A stretch of DNA of 7,845 nucleotides from Caryophanales bacterium UBA3835 (GCA_002392945.1 DGHZ01000033.1:1-7845), one strand, 5' to 3'. Shown: positions 1 to 6,129, numbered from the stretch's first letter. Notes: generated from the letters alone by a model not told the origin. Made by a program: numbers and translations.

Positions 1-1787
1 TACTTGCTCCGATTATTAATAGAGGCGAACAGTTGATTGTTGTTAATTTATTAACAAAGAATGACCGCGTTTTATATTTAGAATATTATTTTGATGTCTT
101 TGAAAGAATTCTTCATGAATTATTCTCTCAAAAAGTGATAAGAAAAGATCAAAGATTAATCTTATTAGGTTTTGGGGTAGGAGCCTATCTTGCCACTAAA
201 GCGCATAAAAATCCTGATTTAAATATTGATAGGATGATTTTAATTTCTCCAGTTAATTCTTATAAAGCGGAATATGAATTAAGTGATGAAATTAACAAAT
301 TCTCTATTCCTACTTATATTCACTTTGGTCAAAATGACGAAGTTGTGTCTTTAGACACTAGATATAAAATTTATGAAAAAGGTCATCTTAATCCAAATGT
401 GAAATTTTCTTCTTATCCAGTATGTGGACATTATTTATTCTATAAAGACATATTGTCTTTAAGATTAGAAGAATATTATAAGAAACATCACTATAACTGC
501 TTAGTGGGTAAAAAATCTAAATATAAGAATTCTGCTTTACCTGAAGAAGCGATTTTAAATGATAACTTCTTCAATAGATTATTTAATGAAATTGACGATA
601 TCCCTAATAAAAAGAGAATAGCTTTATTAACAGATGTTTGCCCTTTATTCGTGAGCGGGGTCGCTGTTGTTATGGATTTACTCCAATTAGAGTTACAGAA
701 ACTTGGCTATGAAGTTTATATTGCTGCGTTATGGCATAAAGGCACATCATATAAAGAATTACCTAATGAAACTTATATTCCGATCCCTTCAACTTATTTT
801 TCCTTAGTAAGGAATTATAAAGAACTTCATATATTAAAAACATTCCAGTTTACTAAAGCAGCAAAAATGCTTTCCTTATTTGGATTTGACTATATTCATC
901 TTCATACAGAATATTCCGCTGGGGTTATTGCTTTAAAGTTAGCGAAGATGACAGGAATAAATCTTTTATATACTTATCACACTTTGTGGAATTTATATTA
1001 TCAGAATAAATTTGGTTTAGATTTAGGTAATATCGTTTATAAAACTGCAAAAAGTTTAATTTTCCAACGTATCTATAACGAATGTAAGATTATCACTGTC
1101 CCATCTCAAAAGAGTTATGAAATATTAAAGAAGGATATCGGGGACAAGGATATTAGAATTATTCCTTCTCCAGTTAACTCTTCTAAATTTCAAATTTCAA
1201 AGATGGATAAAGAACTCATTGATAACTTAAAAGAGTCTTATAAACTAAAGAACAGAAAAGTGCTTGGTTATGTGGGCCGAGTCTCCTTAGAAAAGAATAT
1301 TGTTGAGACTCTTCAATATATCGCAAAAATCAAGCATGAGGTGCCAAATATCGCCTTCATTATTGTTGGTGTTGGTGATGCTATCCCAATGCTTAAAAAG
1401 ACCACAAAAAGGCTAAAATTAGAAGAAAATGTCATTTTTGTCGGGGAAATTGAGAATTCTAAGCTCAAATATTATTATTCTTTATTTGACGCTTTTGTGA
1501 CCGCCAGTAACTTTGAAACCCAAGGCTTAACTTATTTTGAAGCCGCTTTATGTGGGACCCCAATATTAGCCAAAGCCGATAAAGCGTTAGATGGAGTTTT
1601 CACTGATGGAGAAAACGCTCTTATTTATCATAACTATACTGAATGGGTCTATAGACTTGAAAAAGCCTTATTTGGTGATGTGAGATCAATTGTGAAAAAC
1701 GCTAAAAAGACAATGCAAAATTATTCTAGCGATAAATGGGCAAGACAATTAGAAGCCATTTACAAAGAATTAAATCCAGACAAATAG
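1..1787 (+). CDS. Alpha/beta-hydrolase-like domain fused to GT4-family glycosyltransferase (5' end outside window)
   Basis: The frame is open from the first bases of the window, so the gene is 5'-truncated; the TTG at 33 has no ribosome site and is probably internal. Residues are counted from that TTG. Residues 1 to about 150 look like the second half of an alpha/beta hydrolase: a nucleophile-elbow strand-turn-helix (GFGVG, 46-50), an acid-loop Asp (GQND, D102) and a late His (CGH, H133). The nucleophile position itself is glycine (G48). Residues about 195-584 form a full-length GT-B GT4 glycosyltransferase: TD at 200-201, a SGVA glycine loop at 208-211, HLHTEYSAG, a YTYHT segment, GYVGR at 412-416 in the donor domain, and the E-x7-E retaining motif at E495/E503. 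This resembles Acholeplasma-type 1,2-diacylglycerol 3-glucosyltransferases, which use UDP-glucose at the inner membrane face. Other acceptors are possible. The GT4 call is firm, the substrate is inferred, and the hydrolase-like domain may be non-catalytic. Confidence 0.85.
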   Translation, partial: LAPIINRGEQLIVVNLLTKNDRVLYLEYYFDVFERILHELFSQKVIRKDQRLILLGFGVGAYLATKAHKNPDLNIDRMILISPVNSYKAEYELSDEINKFSIPTYIHFGQNDEVVSLDTRYKIYEKGHLNPNVKFSSYPVCGHYLFYKDILSLRLEEYYKKHHYNCLVGKKSKYKNSALPEEAILNDNFFNRLFNEIDDIPNKKRIALLTDVCPLFVSGVAVVMDLLQLELQKLGYEVYIAALWHKGTSYKELPNETYIPIPSTYFSLVRNYKELHILKTFQFTKAAKMLSLFGFDYIHLHTEYSAGVIALKLAKMTGINLLYTYHTLWNLYYQNKFGLDLGNIVYKTAKSLIFQRIYNECKIITVPSQKSYEILKKDIGDKDIRIIPSPVNSSKFQISKMDKELIDNLKESYKLKNRKVLGYVGRVSLEKNIVETLQYIAKIKHEVPNIAFIIVGVGDAIPMLKKTTKRLKLEENVIFVGEIENSKLKYYYSLFDAFVTASNFETQGLTYFEAALCGTPILAKADKALDGVFTDGENALIYHNYTEWVYRLEKALFGDVRSIVKNAKKTMQNYSSDKWARQLEAIYKELNPDK

Positions 1788-1799
1788 GAGTAGAAGAAT

Positions 1800-2336
1800 A
1801 TGAAAAAATGTCCAACATGTAATGCCGAATATGGAGATGGGGCAACGTATTGTGAGAGTTGTGGAACTAAGCTCGTGAAATACCGTAAATGTCCGCACTG
1901 CGGGGCTAATGTTGAAGTTGATGCAATTTATTGTCATAGGTGCGGTAAATCTGTTGACTCTGTTGAACGCGTAGCTAGCGTCATCACTCCTTCTAGTCCA
2001 GCATCTAATAAAAAAGTAACTTCTTCTACTATTGAACAATATAAAAAAGAGATTGCTGAATATAGAAGTAAAAGAATTACTCTAGTTACTCTTGGTTCCA
2101 TCTTATTAGCTGTTGGTTTAGTTTTAACGATTGTTTTCTTTTATCTTGGTGTTAGAGCAATGCCTACTAGTGGTGATCCTTTCTCTAATTCCTCCATTTT
2201 ATATTTATTATTCGGAGCACTATTTGAATTAGTAGCAGATGCTGGTATTGCTTTATTAATTATTTCTGGCGCTGTTTTTGGTAGGAAAATTGCCAATCGT
2301 CAAAGAATAATTGACGAGTGGAACTCCCGCTATTAA
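1800..2336 (+). CDS. Double zinc-ribbon protein with two transmembrane helices, function unknown
   Basis: This is a 178-residue protein starting at ATG 1800, with GGAG at 1787-1790 overlapping the previous stop codon and 9 bases of spacing. Two N-terminal zinc ribbons are visible: C4-x2-C7 with C18-x2-C21, and C31-x2-C34 with C45-x2-C48. Each pair should hold one Zn ion, in the style of the short zinc-ribbon domains common on bacterial membrane proteins. A Ser/Thr/Pro-rich linker (about 55-77) and a charged segment (79-92) follow. Two hydrophobic helices lie at about 93-117 and 133-160, and the tail is basic. The ribbons and the tail are therefore likely on the same, cytoplasmic side. The 12-base gap to the glycosyltransferase gene implies co-transcription, and a terminator follows. 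I do not recognise a specific family; a membrane scaffold or sensor role is only a guess. Confidence 0.8.
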   Translation: MKKCPTCNAEYGDGATYCESCGTKLVKYRKCPHCGANVEVDAIYCHRCGKSVDSVERVASVITPSSPASNKKVTSSTIEQYKKEIAEYRSKRITLVTLGSILLAVGLVLTIVFFYLGVRAMPTSGDPFSNSSILYLLFGALFELVADAGIALLIISGAVFGRKIANRQRIIDEWNSRY

Positions 2337-2350
2337 AAAAATATAAATAA

Positions 2351-2383
2351 GGATGTGCGATTAATAATGCATATTCTTTTTTT
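2351..2383 (+). terminator. Intrinsic terminator after the glycosyltransferase/zinc-ribbon unit
   Basis: GGATGTGC (2351-2358) pairs over all 8 positions with GCATATTC (2369-2376), using two G-U wobbles, around a 10-base loop. Seven T's follow (2377-2383). It begins 14 bases after the upstream stop codon and separates this unit from preT. Confidence 0.7.
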
Positions 2384-2386
2384 ATT

Positions 2387-2395
2387 TGATAAAAT
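2387..2395 (+). promoter_or_regulatory. Possible extended -10 promoter element for preTA
   Basis: TGATAAAAT fits an extended -10 (TGn followed by TAAAAT, 5 of 6 matches to TATAAT). I see no convincing -35 at the usual distance, which an extended -10 can tolerate. It lies just past the upstream terminator's T-run and would give a leader of roughly 40 bases before the preT ATG. This is a consensus match only, in AT-rich DNA where chance matches are common. Confidence 0.35.
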
Positions 2396-2440
2396 AAATT
2401 CAAGGATTTTTCTTTTGTAGACTTAATTAGGAGGATTTTT

Positions 2441-3649
2441 ATGTCCGAAAAGTACTTAAAAGAATATGAAGCCGGATATACACCTAAACTTGTGATGGAA
2501 GAAGCATCACGCTGTTTACTTTGTCACGACGCTCCATGTTCTAAAGCCTGTCCTGCTGGAACGGATCCAGCAAAATTTATTCGTTCTGTGCGTTTTAAAA
2601 ATTTTAAAGGCGCTGCAGAAACTGTTCGTATTAATAACATCTTAGGTGCAATTTGTGCCAGAGTCTGTCCAACCGAAAGATATTGCCAATTAGGTTGTTC
2701 TAGAAGTGGTATTGATAAGCCAATTGATATCGGAAGAATTCAAAGATTTGTTACCGACTATGAAGATTGCCTTAAGATGGATATCTTAGAAAAGAAGGCA
2801 TCTAACGGCAAGAAAGTCGCAGTTGTTGGTAGTGGTCCTGCAGGATTATCTATTGCTGGTTTATTAGCCTTAGAAGGCTGTAAAGTTGTAGTTTTTGAAA
2901 AAGAAGCCAAAGCTGGTGGATATATGAGATACGGTATGCCTGAATACCGTTTACCATCTGCAGTGGTTGATAAAGAGATTAAACGCATTGAAAAATTAGG
3001 AGTGGAAATTAGAACTTCTAGTAAGGTAGAAGATTTAAAGAAACTTCAAAAAGAATATGATGCGGTTGTTCTTGCAGTTGGTCACTCTAAAGGAAAGATG
3101 TTACCAATGTTTGAAGGTCATAGATTTGTGAAGACTGCTGTTAACTTCTTACATGAATGTAAGAGAAAGAAAGGCAATGTCAAAGTCCCTGAAAACGTCT
3201 TAGTGATCGGTGGTGGCGATGTTGCAATGGATGTAGTTACTACACTTAAACTCTTAGGCGTTAAACAAGTGACCGATGTAGTTTATGAAACATTTGCAGA
3301 ATTCAAAGCTTCTAAAAAAGAACTTCAAGGCGCTCAAGCAGAAGGTGTTTCTATTATCGATGGTTATGTCCCTGTTTCCTTAAAAGGAAAGACTGTGAGA
3401 TTTACTCATAGATATGTTCCTGCTGAACTCAAAGTTAAAGCTGATTTAATTATCCTTGCAGTTGGTCAAGCTACTGAAGCTGGAGAATTTGGCTTAGAAG
3501 TAAATAAACTTCAAGAAGTTGAAAAAGTTGAAGGCAACTTATTCACCTGTGGTGATATCTATAAAGGCGGAGAAAAGACCGTTGTTTATGCGGTGAGATC
3601 TGCTAAAGAAGTTGCGTATAAAGTTAAAAAATATTTAGGAGGTAAATAA
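2441..3649 (+). CDS. preT: NAD-dependent dihydropyrimidine dehydrogenase subunit PreT
   Basis: This 402-residue protein (E. coli PreT is about 412) is the NADH-oxidising FAD/Fe-S subunit. It feeds electrons to PreA for reduction of uracil or thymine to the 5,6-dihydro form. The N-terminal GltD/DPD-like double [4Fe-4S] domain carries C25, C28, C33, C37, C76, C82 and C86. Q101 sits where mammalian DPD uses a glutamine ligand (Gln156). The FAD-binding GSGPAG is at 130-135, the NAD-binding GGGDVA at 257-262, and the C-terminal FAD contact (CGD, D372) is followed by a KTVVYAV segment typical of PreT. The ATG at 2441 is set by AGGAGG at 2429-2434, 6 bases away. It is first in a two-gene operon, two bases ahead of preA. 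A generic GltD-like oxidoreductase is the alternative, but the preA partner and the close match to E. coli PreT as I remember it argue against that. Confidence 0.93.
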   Translation: MSEKYLKEYEAGYTPKLVMEEASRCLLCHDAPCSKACPAGTDPAKFIRSVRFKNFKGAAETVRINNILGAICARVCPTERYCQLGCSRSGIDKPIDIGRIQRFVTDYEDCLKMDILEKKASNGKKVAVVGSGPAGLSIAGLLALEGCKVVVFEKEAKAGGYMRYGMPEYRLPSAVVDKEIKRIEKLGVEIRTSSKVEDLKKLQKEYDAVVLAVGHSKGKMLPMFEGHRFVKTAVNFLHECKRKKGNVKVPENVLVIGGGDVAMDVVTTLKLLGVKQVTDVVYETFAEFKASKKELQGAQAEGVSIIDGYVPVSLKGKTVRFTHRYVPAELKVKADLIILAVGQATEAGEFGLEVNKLQEVEKVEGNLFTCGDIYKGGEKTVVYAVRSAKEVAYKVKKYLGGK

Positions 3650-3651
3650 TT

Positions 3652-4899
3652 ATGGTAAAGAAAGATTTAAGTATTACCTTCTTAGGTGTTAAATTCCCTA
3701 ATCCATTTTGTCTATCATCTTCCCCAGTAGGAAATGATTATGACATGTGTAAAAAAGCCTATGACTGTGGATGGGGCGGTATTGTCTTTAAGACAATTGG
3801 ACCTAAATCCTATGTCATTAATGAAGTGTCTCCAAGATTTGATACATTAACTAAAGAAGCTGAACCATTTGTCGGTTTTAAAAACATGGAACAAATCGCA
3901 GAACACTCTTTAGAAGAAAACCTTGCTGACTTAGCAAGATTAAAGAAAGAATATCCTAAACAAGTATTAATTGCCTCCATTATGGGTAATGATGAAGCGA
4001 GCTGGGAAGACCTCGCTCGCAAAGTTACCGAAGCAGGCGCAGACATGATTGAAATGAACTTATCATGTCCTCAAATGACATCTCATGCGATGGGTAGTGA
4101 CGTTGGTACTAACGCCGAACTATGTAAGAAATACTGTCAAGCTGTTAAACGTGGATCTAAACTCCCTATGATGGCGAAAATGACACCAAATATTACCGAT
4201 ATGGTGCCAGTTGCTAAGGCTTGTTTAGAAGGTGGAGCGGACGGTATTGCCGCGATTAACACTATCAAGTCAATATGTAATATTGATTTAGATAAGAAAA
4301 TCGGTATGCCAATCGTTAACGGTAAATCCGCAATCTCTGGATATTCAGGAAAAGCTGTTAAACCAGTCGCATTAAGATTTATCCAACAAATGAGAACTGC
4401 TATTCCTAACTTAGAAATCTCTGGTATTGGCGGATGTGAAACTTGGGAAGATGCTGCGGAATTCATTTTAGTGGGTTCTAAAACTATTCAAGTTACTACC
4501 GCGATTATGCAATACGGCTATAGAATCGTTGAAGATTTATGTAATGGCTTAATGCACTATATGGAAGAACAACATGTTGATCACTTAGAACAATTAGTGG
4601 GCAAGGCTAATAAGAACATTATTCCTGCTGAAGAACTTGATAGAGACTATATCGTCTATCCGGAAATCGATAAGGAAAAATGTGTTGGTTGTGGCCGCTG
4701 CTACATCTCTTGTTATGACGGAGCTCACCAAGCTATGGAGTGGGATGAAGAATCTAGAAGACCAAGCTGTAACCACGATAAATGTGTTGGCTGTCTCTTA
4801 TGCGGACATGTCTGCCCAGTAGGCGCTATTTCTAAAGGTGAAATTGTCTTTAAAAAGACCGCTAAACCAGGAAGAAAAGTCCAAGACGTTAGATTATAA
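3652..4899 (+). CDS. preA: NAD-dependent dihydropyrimidine dehydrogenase subunit PreA
   Basis: This 415-residue protein (E. coli PreA is about 411) is the FMN/Fe-S catalytic subunit that reduces uracil or thymine with electrons from PreT. The N-terminal part is a dihydroorotate-dehydrogenase-like TIM barrel: FCLSSSPVG near the start, GGIVFKT, NLSCP at 136-140, KMTPN, the NGKSAISGYSG loop, and SGIGGCETWEDA for the FMN phosphate. The C-terminus is a two-cluster ferredoxin: C344-x2-C347-x2-C350-x3-C354 and C378-x2-C381-x2-C384-x3-C388-P. Those clusters would relay electrons to the flavin. The start ATG is served by AGGAGG (3637-3642), embedded in the last codons of preT, so translation may be coupled. 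In the active-site loop (MGSDVGT, 147-153) valine stands where mammalian DPD has its catalytic cysteine; as I recall, E. coli PreA has the same loop. No downstream dihydropyrimidinase is visible. Confidence 0.95.
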   Translation: MVKKDLSITFLGVKFPNPFCLSSSPVGNDYDMCKKAYDCGWGGIVFKTIGPKSYVINEVSPRFDTLTKEAEPFVGFKNMEQIAEHSLEENLADLARLKKEYPKQVLIASIMGNDEASWEDLARKVTEAGADMIEMNLSCPQMTSHAMGSDVGTNAELCKKYCQAVKRGSKLPMMAKMTPNITDMVPVAKACLEGGADGIAAINTIKSICNIDLDKKIGMPIVNGKSAISGYSGKAVKPVALRFIQQMRTAIPNLEISGIGGCETWEDAAEFILVGSKTIQVTTAIMQYGYRIVEDLCNGLMHYMEEQHVDHLEQLVGKANKNIIPAEELDRDYIVYPEIDKEKCVGCGRCYISCYDGAHQAMEWDEESRRPSCNHDKCVGCLLCGHVCPVGAISKGEIVFKKTAKPGRKVQDVRL

Positions 4900-4918
4900 T
4901 CTAAAATCATAAACAACT

Positions 4919-4946
4919 AGGAGAGTTTCATTTCTCTCCTTTTTTT
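4919..4946 (+). terminator. Intrinsic terminator after preTA
   Basis: AGGAGAG (4919-4925) and CTCTCCT (4934-4940) form a perfect 7-bp stem with an 8-base loop. The T-run 4940-4946 follows directly. It begins 20 bases after the preA stop codon. Confidence 0.85.
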
Positions 4947-4961
4947 GTTGATTGATTTTTA

Positions 4962-4996
4962 TACAAGAAAATTTCAAAAATCGTAAAAATCTTGTA
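4962..4996. repeat. Inverted repeat, 7-base arms
   Basis: TACAAGA (4962-4968) and TCTTGTA (4990-4996) are exact inverted copies 21 bases apart in an AT-rich gap. The right arm overlaps the palindrome TTGTACAA (4993-5000). No gene starts nearby on the + strand, so a role as operator or as part of a small-RNA promoter region is speculative, and chance is possible. Confidence 0.35.
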
Positions 4997-5068
4997 CAAA
5001 TAAATATGAAAATTTGTTATCTCAATATTTTCCTTTAAAAAAGTTAAACAACATGATAATGTAATTTT

Positions 5069-5121
5069 AGTGTCACCCGTGGTAGTTAACGACTACCGCC
5101 TAGAGGGACACTTTTTATTTT
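5069..5121 (+). terminator. Large two-part hairpin with U-tract; orphan terminator, possible small-RNA 3' end
   Basis: The outer stem pairs AGTGTC (5069-5074) with GACACT (5107-5112), extended by CC/GG past a bulged A at 5075. An asymmetric internal loop leads to an 8-bp inner stem, GTGGTAGT (5079-5086) with ACTACCGC (5092-5099), one G-U pair, closed by a five-base loop. TTTTATTTT follows on the + strand. The reverse strand lacks a U-tract after the hairpin, so it acts as a terminator for + transcription. PreTA already ends at 4946, so this one has no obvious gene. Its GC-rich stems stand out against the surroundings. It overlaps the last codons of the minus-strand gene and may protect it from read-through, or end a short RNA begun after 4946. 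Confidence 0.6.
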
Positions 5122-5417
5122 GCTTTCTTTTTAATTATTCTTAGCCAAATACGCTTATAGTCTTTAGGGTGGAGCTTATAATCATTTAATATTTCTTTTA
5201 GAAATTTTTTCTCATCAATAGACATATCATCTCTTATAAACGAAATTTCGTCCCAGTTTGTTGGATTATGAATTTGTAAGTTTTTATGATGTCCACTTTT
5301 CTGACTGTGAGTTAATCCTAAATTGAAATAACATAAACCGTCATCTGATTCTGCAAATACAATAACAGGGTGTTTACGTTTTTTGTTGATTCGCAGGTGC
5401 CATTTAATAAATTTCAT
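5115..5417 (-). CDS. Small basic protein of unknown function, weakly PemK/MazF-like
   Basis: This is a 100-residue, lysine-rich protein read from ATG 5417 on the minus strand. GAGAGG (plus positions 5425-5430) lies 7 bases before that ATG, so I prefer it to the upstream in-frame TTG at 5432. Visible pieces are a basic N-terminus with KKRKHPVIVF (12-21), a beta-rich middle with CYFNLGLTHS (29-38), NP at 51-52, and a helical, basic C-terminus. The HP-hydrophobic strand followed by an LTxS-type strand recalls PemK/MazF-like growth-inhibitor barrels, but I cannot confirm the family, and no partner antitoxin is seen. The gene stands alone, convergent with preTA and divergent from the hydrogenase-type operon. 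It uses ATA isoleucine codons three times in 100 codons, whereas I found none in 576 codons of nuoF, which hints at a different origin. It is likely real, given its start signals and composition. Confidence 0.65.
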   Translation of the reverse strand: MKFIKWHLRINKKRKHPVIVFAESDDGLCYFNLGLTHSQKSGHHKNLQIHNPTNWDEISFIRDDMSIDEKKFLKEILNDYKLHPKDYKRIWLRIIKKKAK

Positions 5418-5424
5418 AAAAATA

Positions 5425-5430
5425 CCTCTC
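5425..5430 (-). promoter_or_regulatory. Ribosome binding site deciding the start of the small minus-strand gene
   Basis: On the minus strand GAGAGG stands 7 bases before ATG 5417. The alternative TTG start at 5432 would put this site inside the coding sequence, so ATG 5417 is favoured. Confidence 0.65.
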
Positions 5431-5523
5431 AATTATATAAGAGTGAAAAAAAACGAAAATTTGTGAAAAAAATTTTTTGGATTTCCTTTATTAACTTTGT
5501 TAATACTTTTTTTAAAACCAGAT

Positions 5524-5551
5524 TTGTAATTCCTATATGCAATTTTATATT
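5524..5551 (+). promoter_or_regulatory. Possible sigma-A-type promoter for the nuoE-nuoF operon
   Basis: TTGTAA (5524-5529, 4 of 6 matches to TTGACA) and TATATT (5546-5551, 5 of 6 matches to TATAAT) are 16 bases apart, which would give a leader of about 65 bases. The region is very AT-rich, so chance matches are likely. Its spacer and -10 overlap the inverted repeat at 5533-5559, the arrangement expected of a repressor operator. Confidence 0.3.
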
Positions 5552-5559
5552 GCCTATAG
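5533..5559. repeat. Inverted repeat with 11-base arms, candidate operator of the nuoE-nuoF operon
   Basis: CTATATGCAAT (5533-5543) and ATTGCCTATAG (5549-5559) pair at 10 of 11 positions around a 5-base centre; the one mismatch is T5538 with C5554. It lies 64 bases before the nuoE ATG and between two divergent genes. It has no following T-run, which speaks against a terminator and for a protein-binding site. The binding protein is unknown. Confidence 0.55.
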
Positions 5560-5590
5560 ATTTTATATTCCTTAAAATAATATCGCTGAA

Positions 5591-5607
5591 ATATTACTTA
5601 GTAATAT
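5591..5607. repeat. Perfect inverted repeat abutting the nuoE ribosome binding site
   Basis: ATATTAC (5591-5597) and GTAATAT (5601-5607) are perfect inverted copies with a 3-base centre, ending 3 bases before AGGAGG at 5611. It could be a second operator site or a weak hairpin affecting ribosome access. An all-AU stem apart from one G-C pair, with a 3-base loop, would be unstable as RNA, so a DNA site is slightly more plausible. Confidence 0.4.
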
Positions 5608-5622
5608 AAAAGGAGGGCCTAT

Positions 5623-6129
5623 ATGGCACATTTACAAGGCGCTGCTGTGAAGCAAATCACAGAGATCGTAAATCGATATAAAGGAGAAGGAACTCCATTA
5701 ATGATGATTCTTTCTGATATTCAAAAGGAATACGGATATATTCCTCTAGAAGTTCAGGAATTAGTTTCATTATTAACTGGTATCCCAGTGAGTGAAATTT
5801 ACGGTGTTGTCACTTTCTATTCATTCTTCTCACTTACACCAAAAGGCAAATACGTTGTTGGTGTTTGCTTAGGTACTGCATGTTACGTCAAAGGCTCTCA
5901 ATTAGTCTTAGATAAATTTGAAGAATTACTTGGTATTAAACCAGGTGAAACTACCCCAGACGGCTTATTCACATTAGATGCATTACGTTGTGTTGGAGCG
6001 TGTGCGATTGCTCCAGCGGTTTCTATTAATGGTAAAGTTCACCCAATGGTCCAAGTAAGTCACGTTGAAAAAATTATTTCTGATATAAGAAGAAAAGAAG
6101 AGGAGGTAAGTGGATATGGTCAAAATTAA
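5623..6129 (+). CDS. nuoE: NuoE/HydC-type [2Fe-2S] subunit of an NADH-linked hydrogenase or formate dehydrogenase
   Basis: This 168-residue protein has the normal length for the NuoE/HydC family. The N-terminal helical part (about 10-70) contains LSDIQKEYGYIP and the GVVTFYSFF segment typical of complex I 24-kDa-like subunits. The thioredoxin-like part carries the four [2Fe-2S] ligands C82, C87, C123 and C127 (CLGTAC and CVGAC). It would pass electrons to or from the flavin-bearing NuoF/HydB partner. The ATG follows AGGAGG (5611-5616) by 6 bases. Its last 14 bases overlap the start of nuoF in another frame. No other complex I genes are visible, and the partner is of HydB type, so a soluble electron-bifurcating complex is more likely than respiratory complex I. 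It opens the operon behind a regulatory-looking region with two inverted repeats. Confidence 0.93.
   Translation: MAHLQGAAVKQITEIVNRYKGEGTPLMMILSDIQKEYGYIPLEVQELVSLLTGIPVSEIYGVVTFYSFFSLTPKGKYVVGVCLGTACYVKGSQLVLDKFEELLGIKPGETTPDGLFTLDALRCVGACAIAPAVSINGKVHPMVQVSHVEKIISDIRRKEEEVSGYGQN

Noticed and set aside
33..35. TTG at 33 as the true start of the first gene
   Set aside because: The frame is open upstream to the window edge, there is no ribosome site, and the hydrolase-like fold would lack its first strands; the gene is cut by the window.
1770..2039. Minus-strand 89-codon frame opposite the zinc-ribbon gene
   Set aside because: It is a shadow of a well-supported gene and has no family features of its own.
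4137..4466. Minus-strand 109-codon frame within preA
   Set aside because: It is antisense to the highly conserved PreA barrel; its apparent hydrophobic composition mirrors the preA codons.
5069..5121. Integron attC site or transposon end, suggested by the GTTAAC and nested palindromes
   Set aside because: The flanking R'/R'' core sequences of attC are absent, there is no integrase or transposase nearby, and no target duplication was seen.
5432..5437. Perfect TATAAT on the minus strand just upstream of the small gene
   Set aside because: Transcription from it would start at about 5425, cutting off the GAGAGG ribosome site, and no -35 is visible; it is more likely chance in AT-rich DNA.
5461..5478. 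TTGTGAA half-site resembling a Rex redox-repressor operator upstream of nuoE
   Set aside because: Only the left half matches; the expected mirror half (TCACAA) is replaced by a run of T's, so it is probably incidental.
5370..5609. Plus-strand 79-codon GTG-started frame running from inside the small gene into the intergenic region
   Set aside because: There is no ribosome site, it lies antisense to a better-supported gene, and its hydrophobic, Phe/Ile/Lys-rich composition is what random AT-rich DNA gives.
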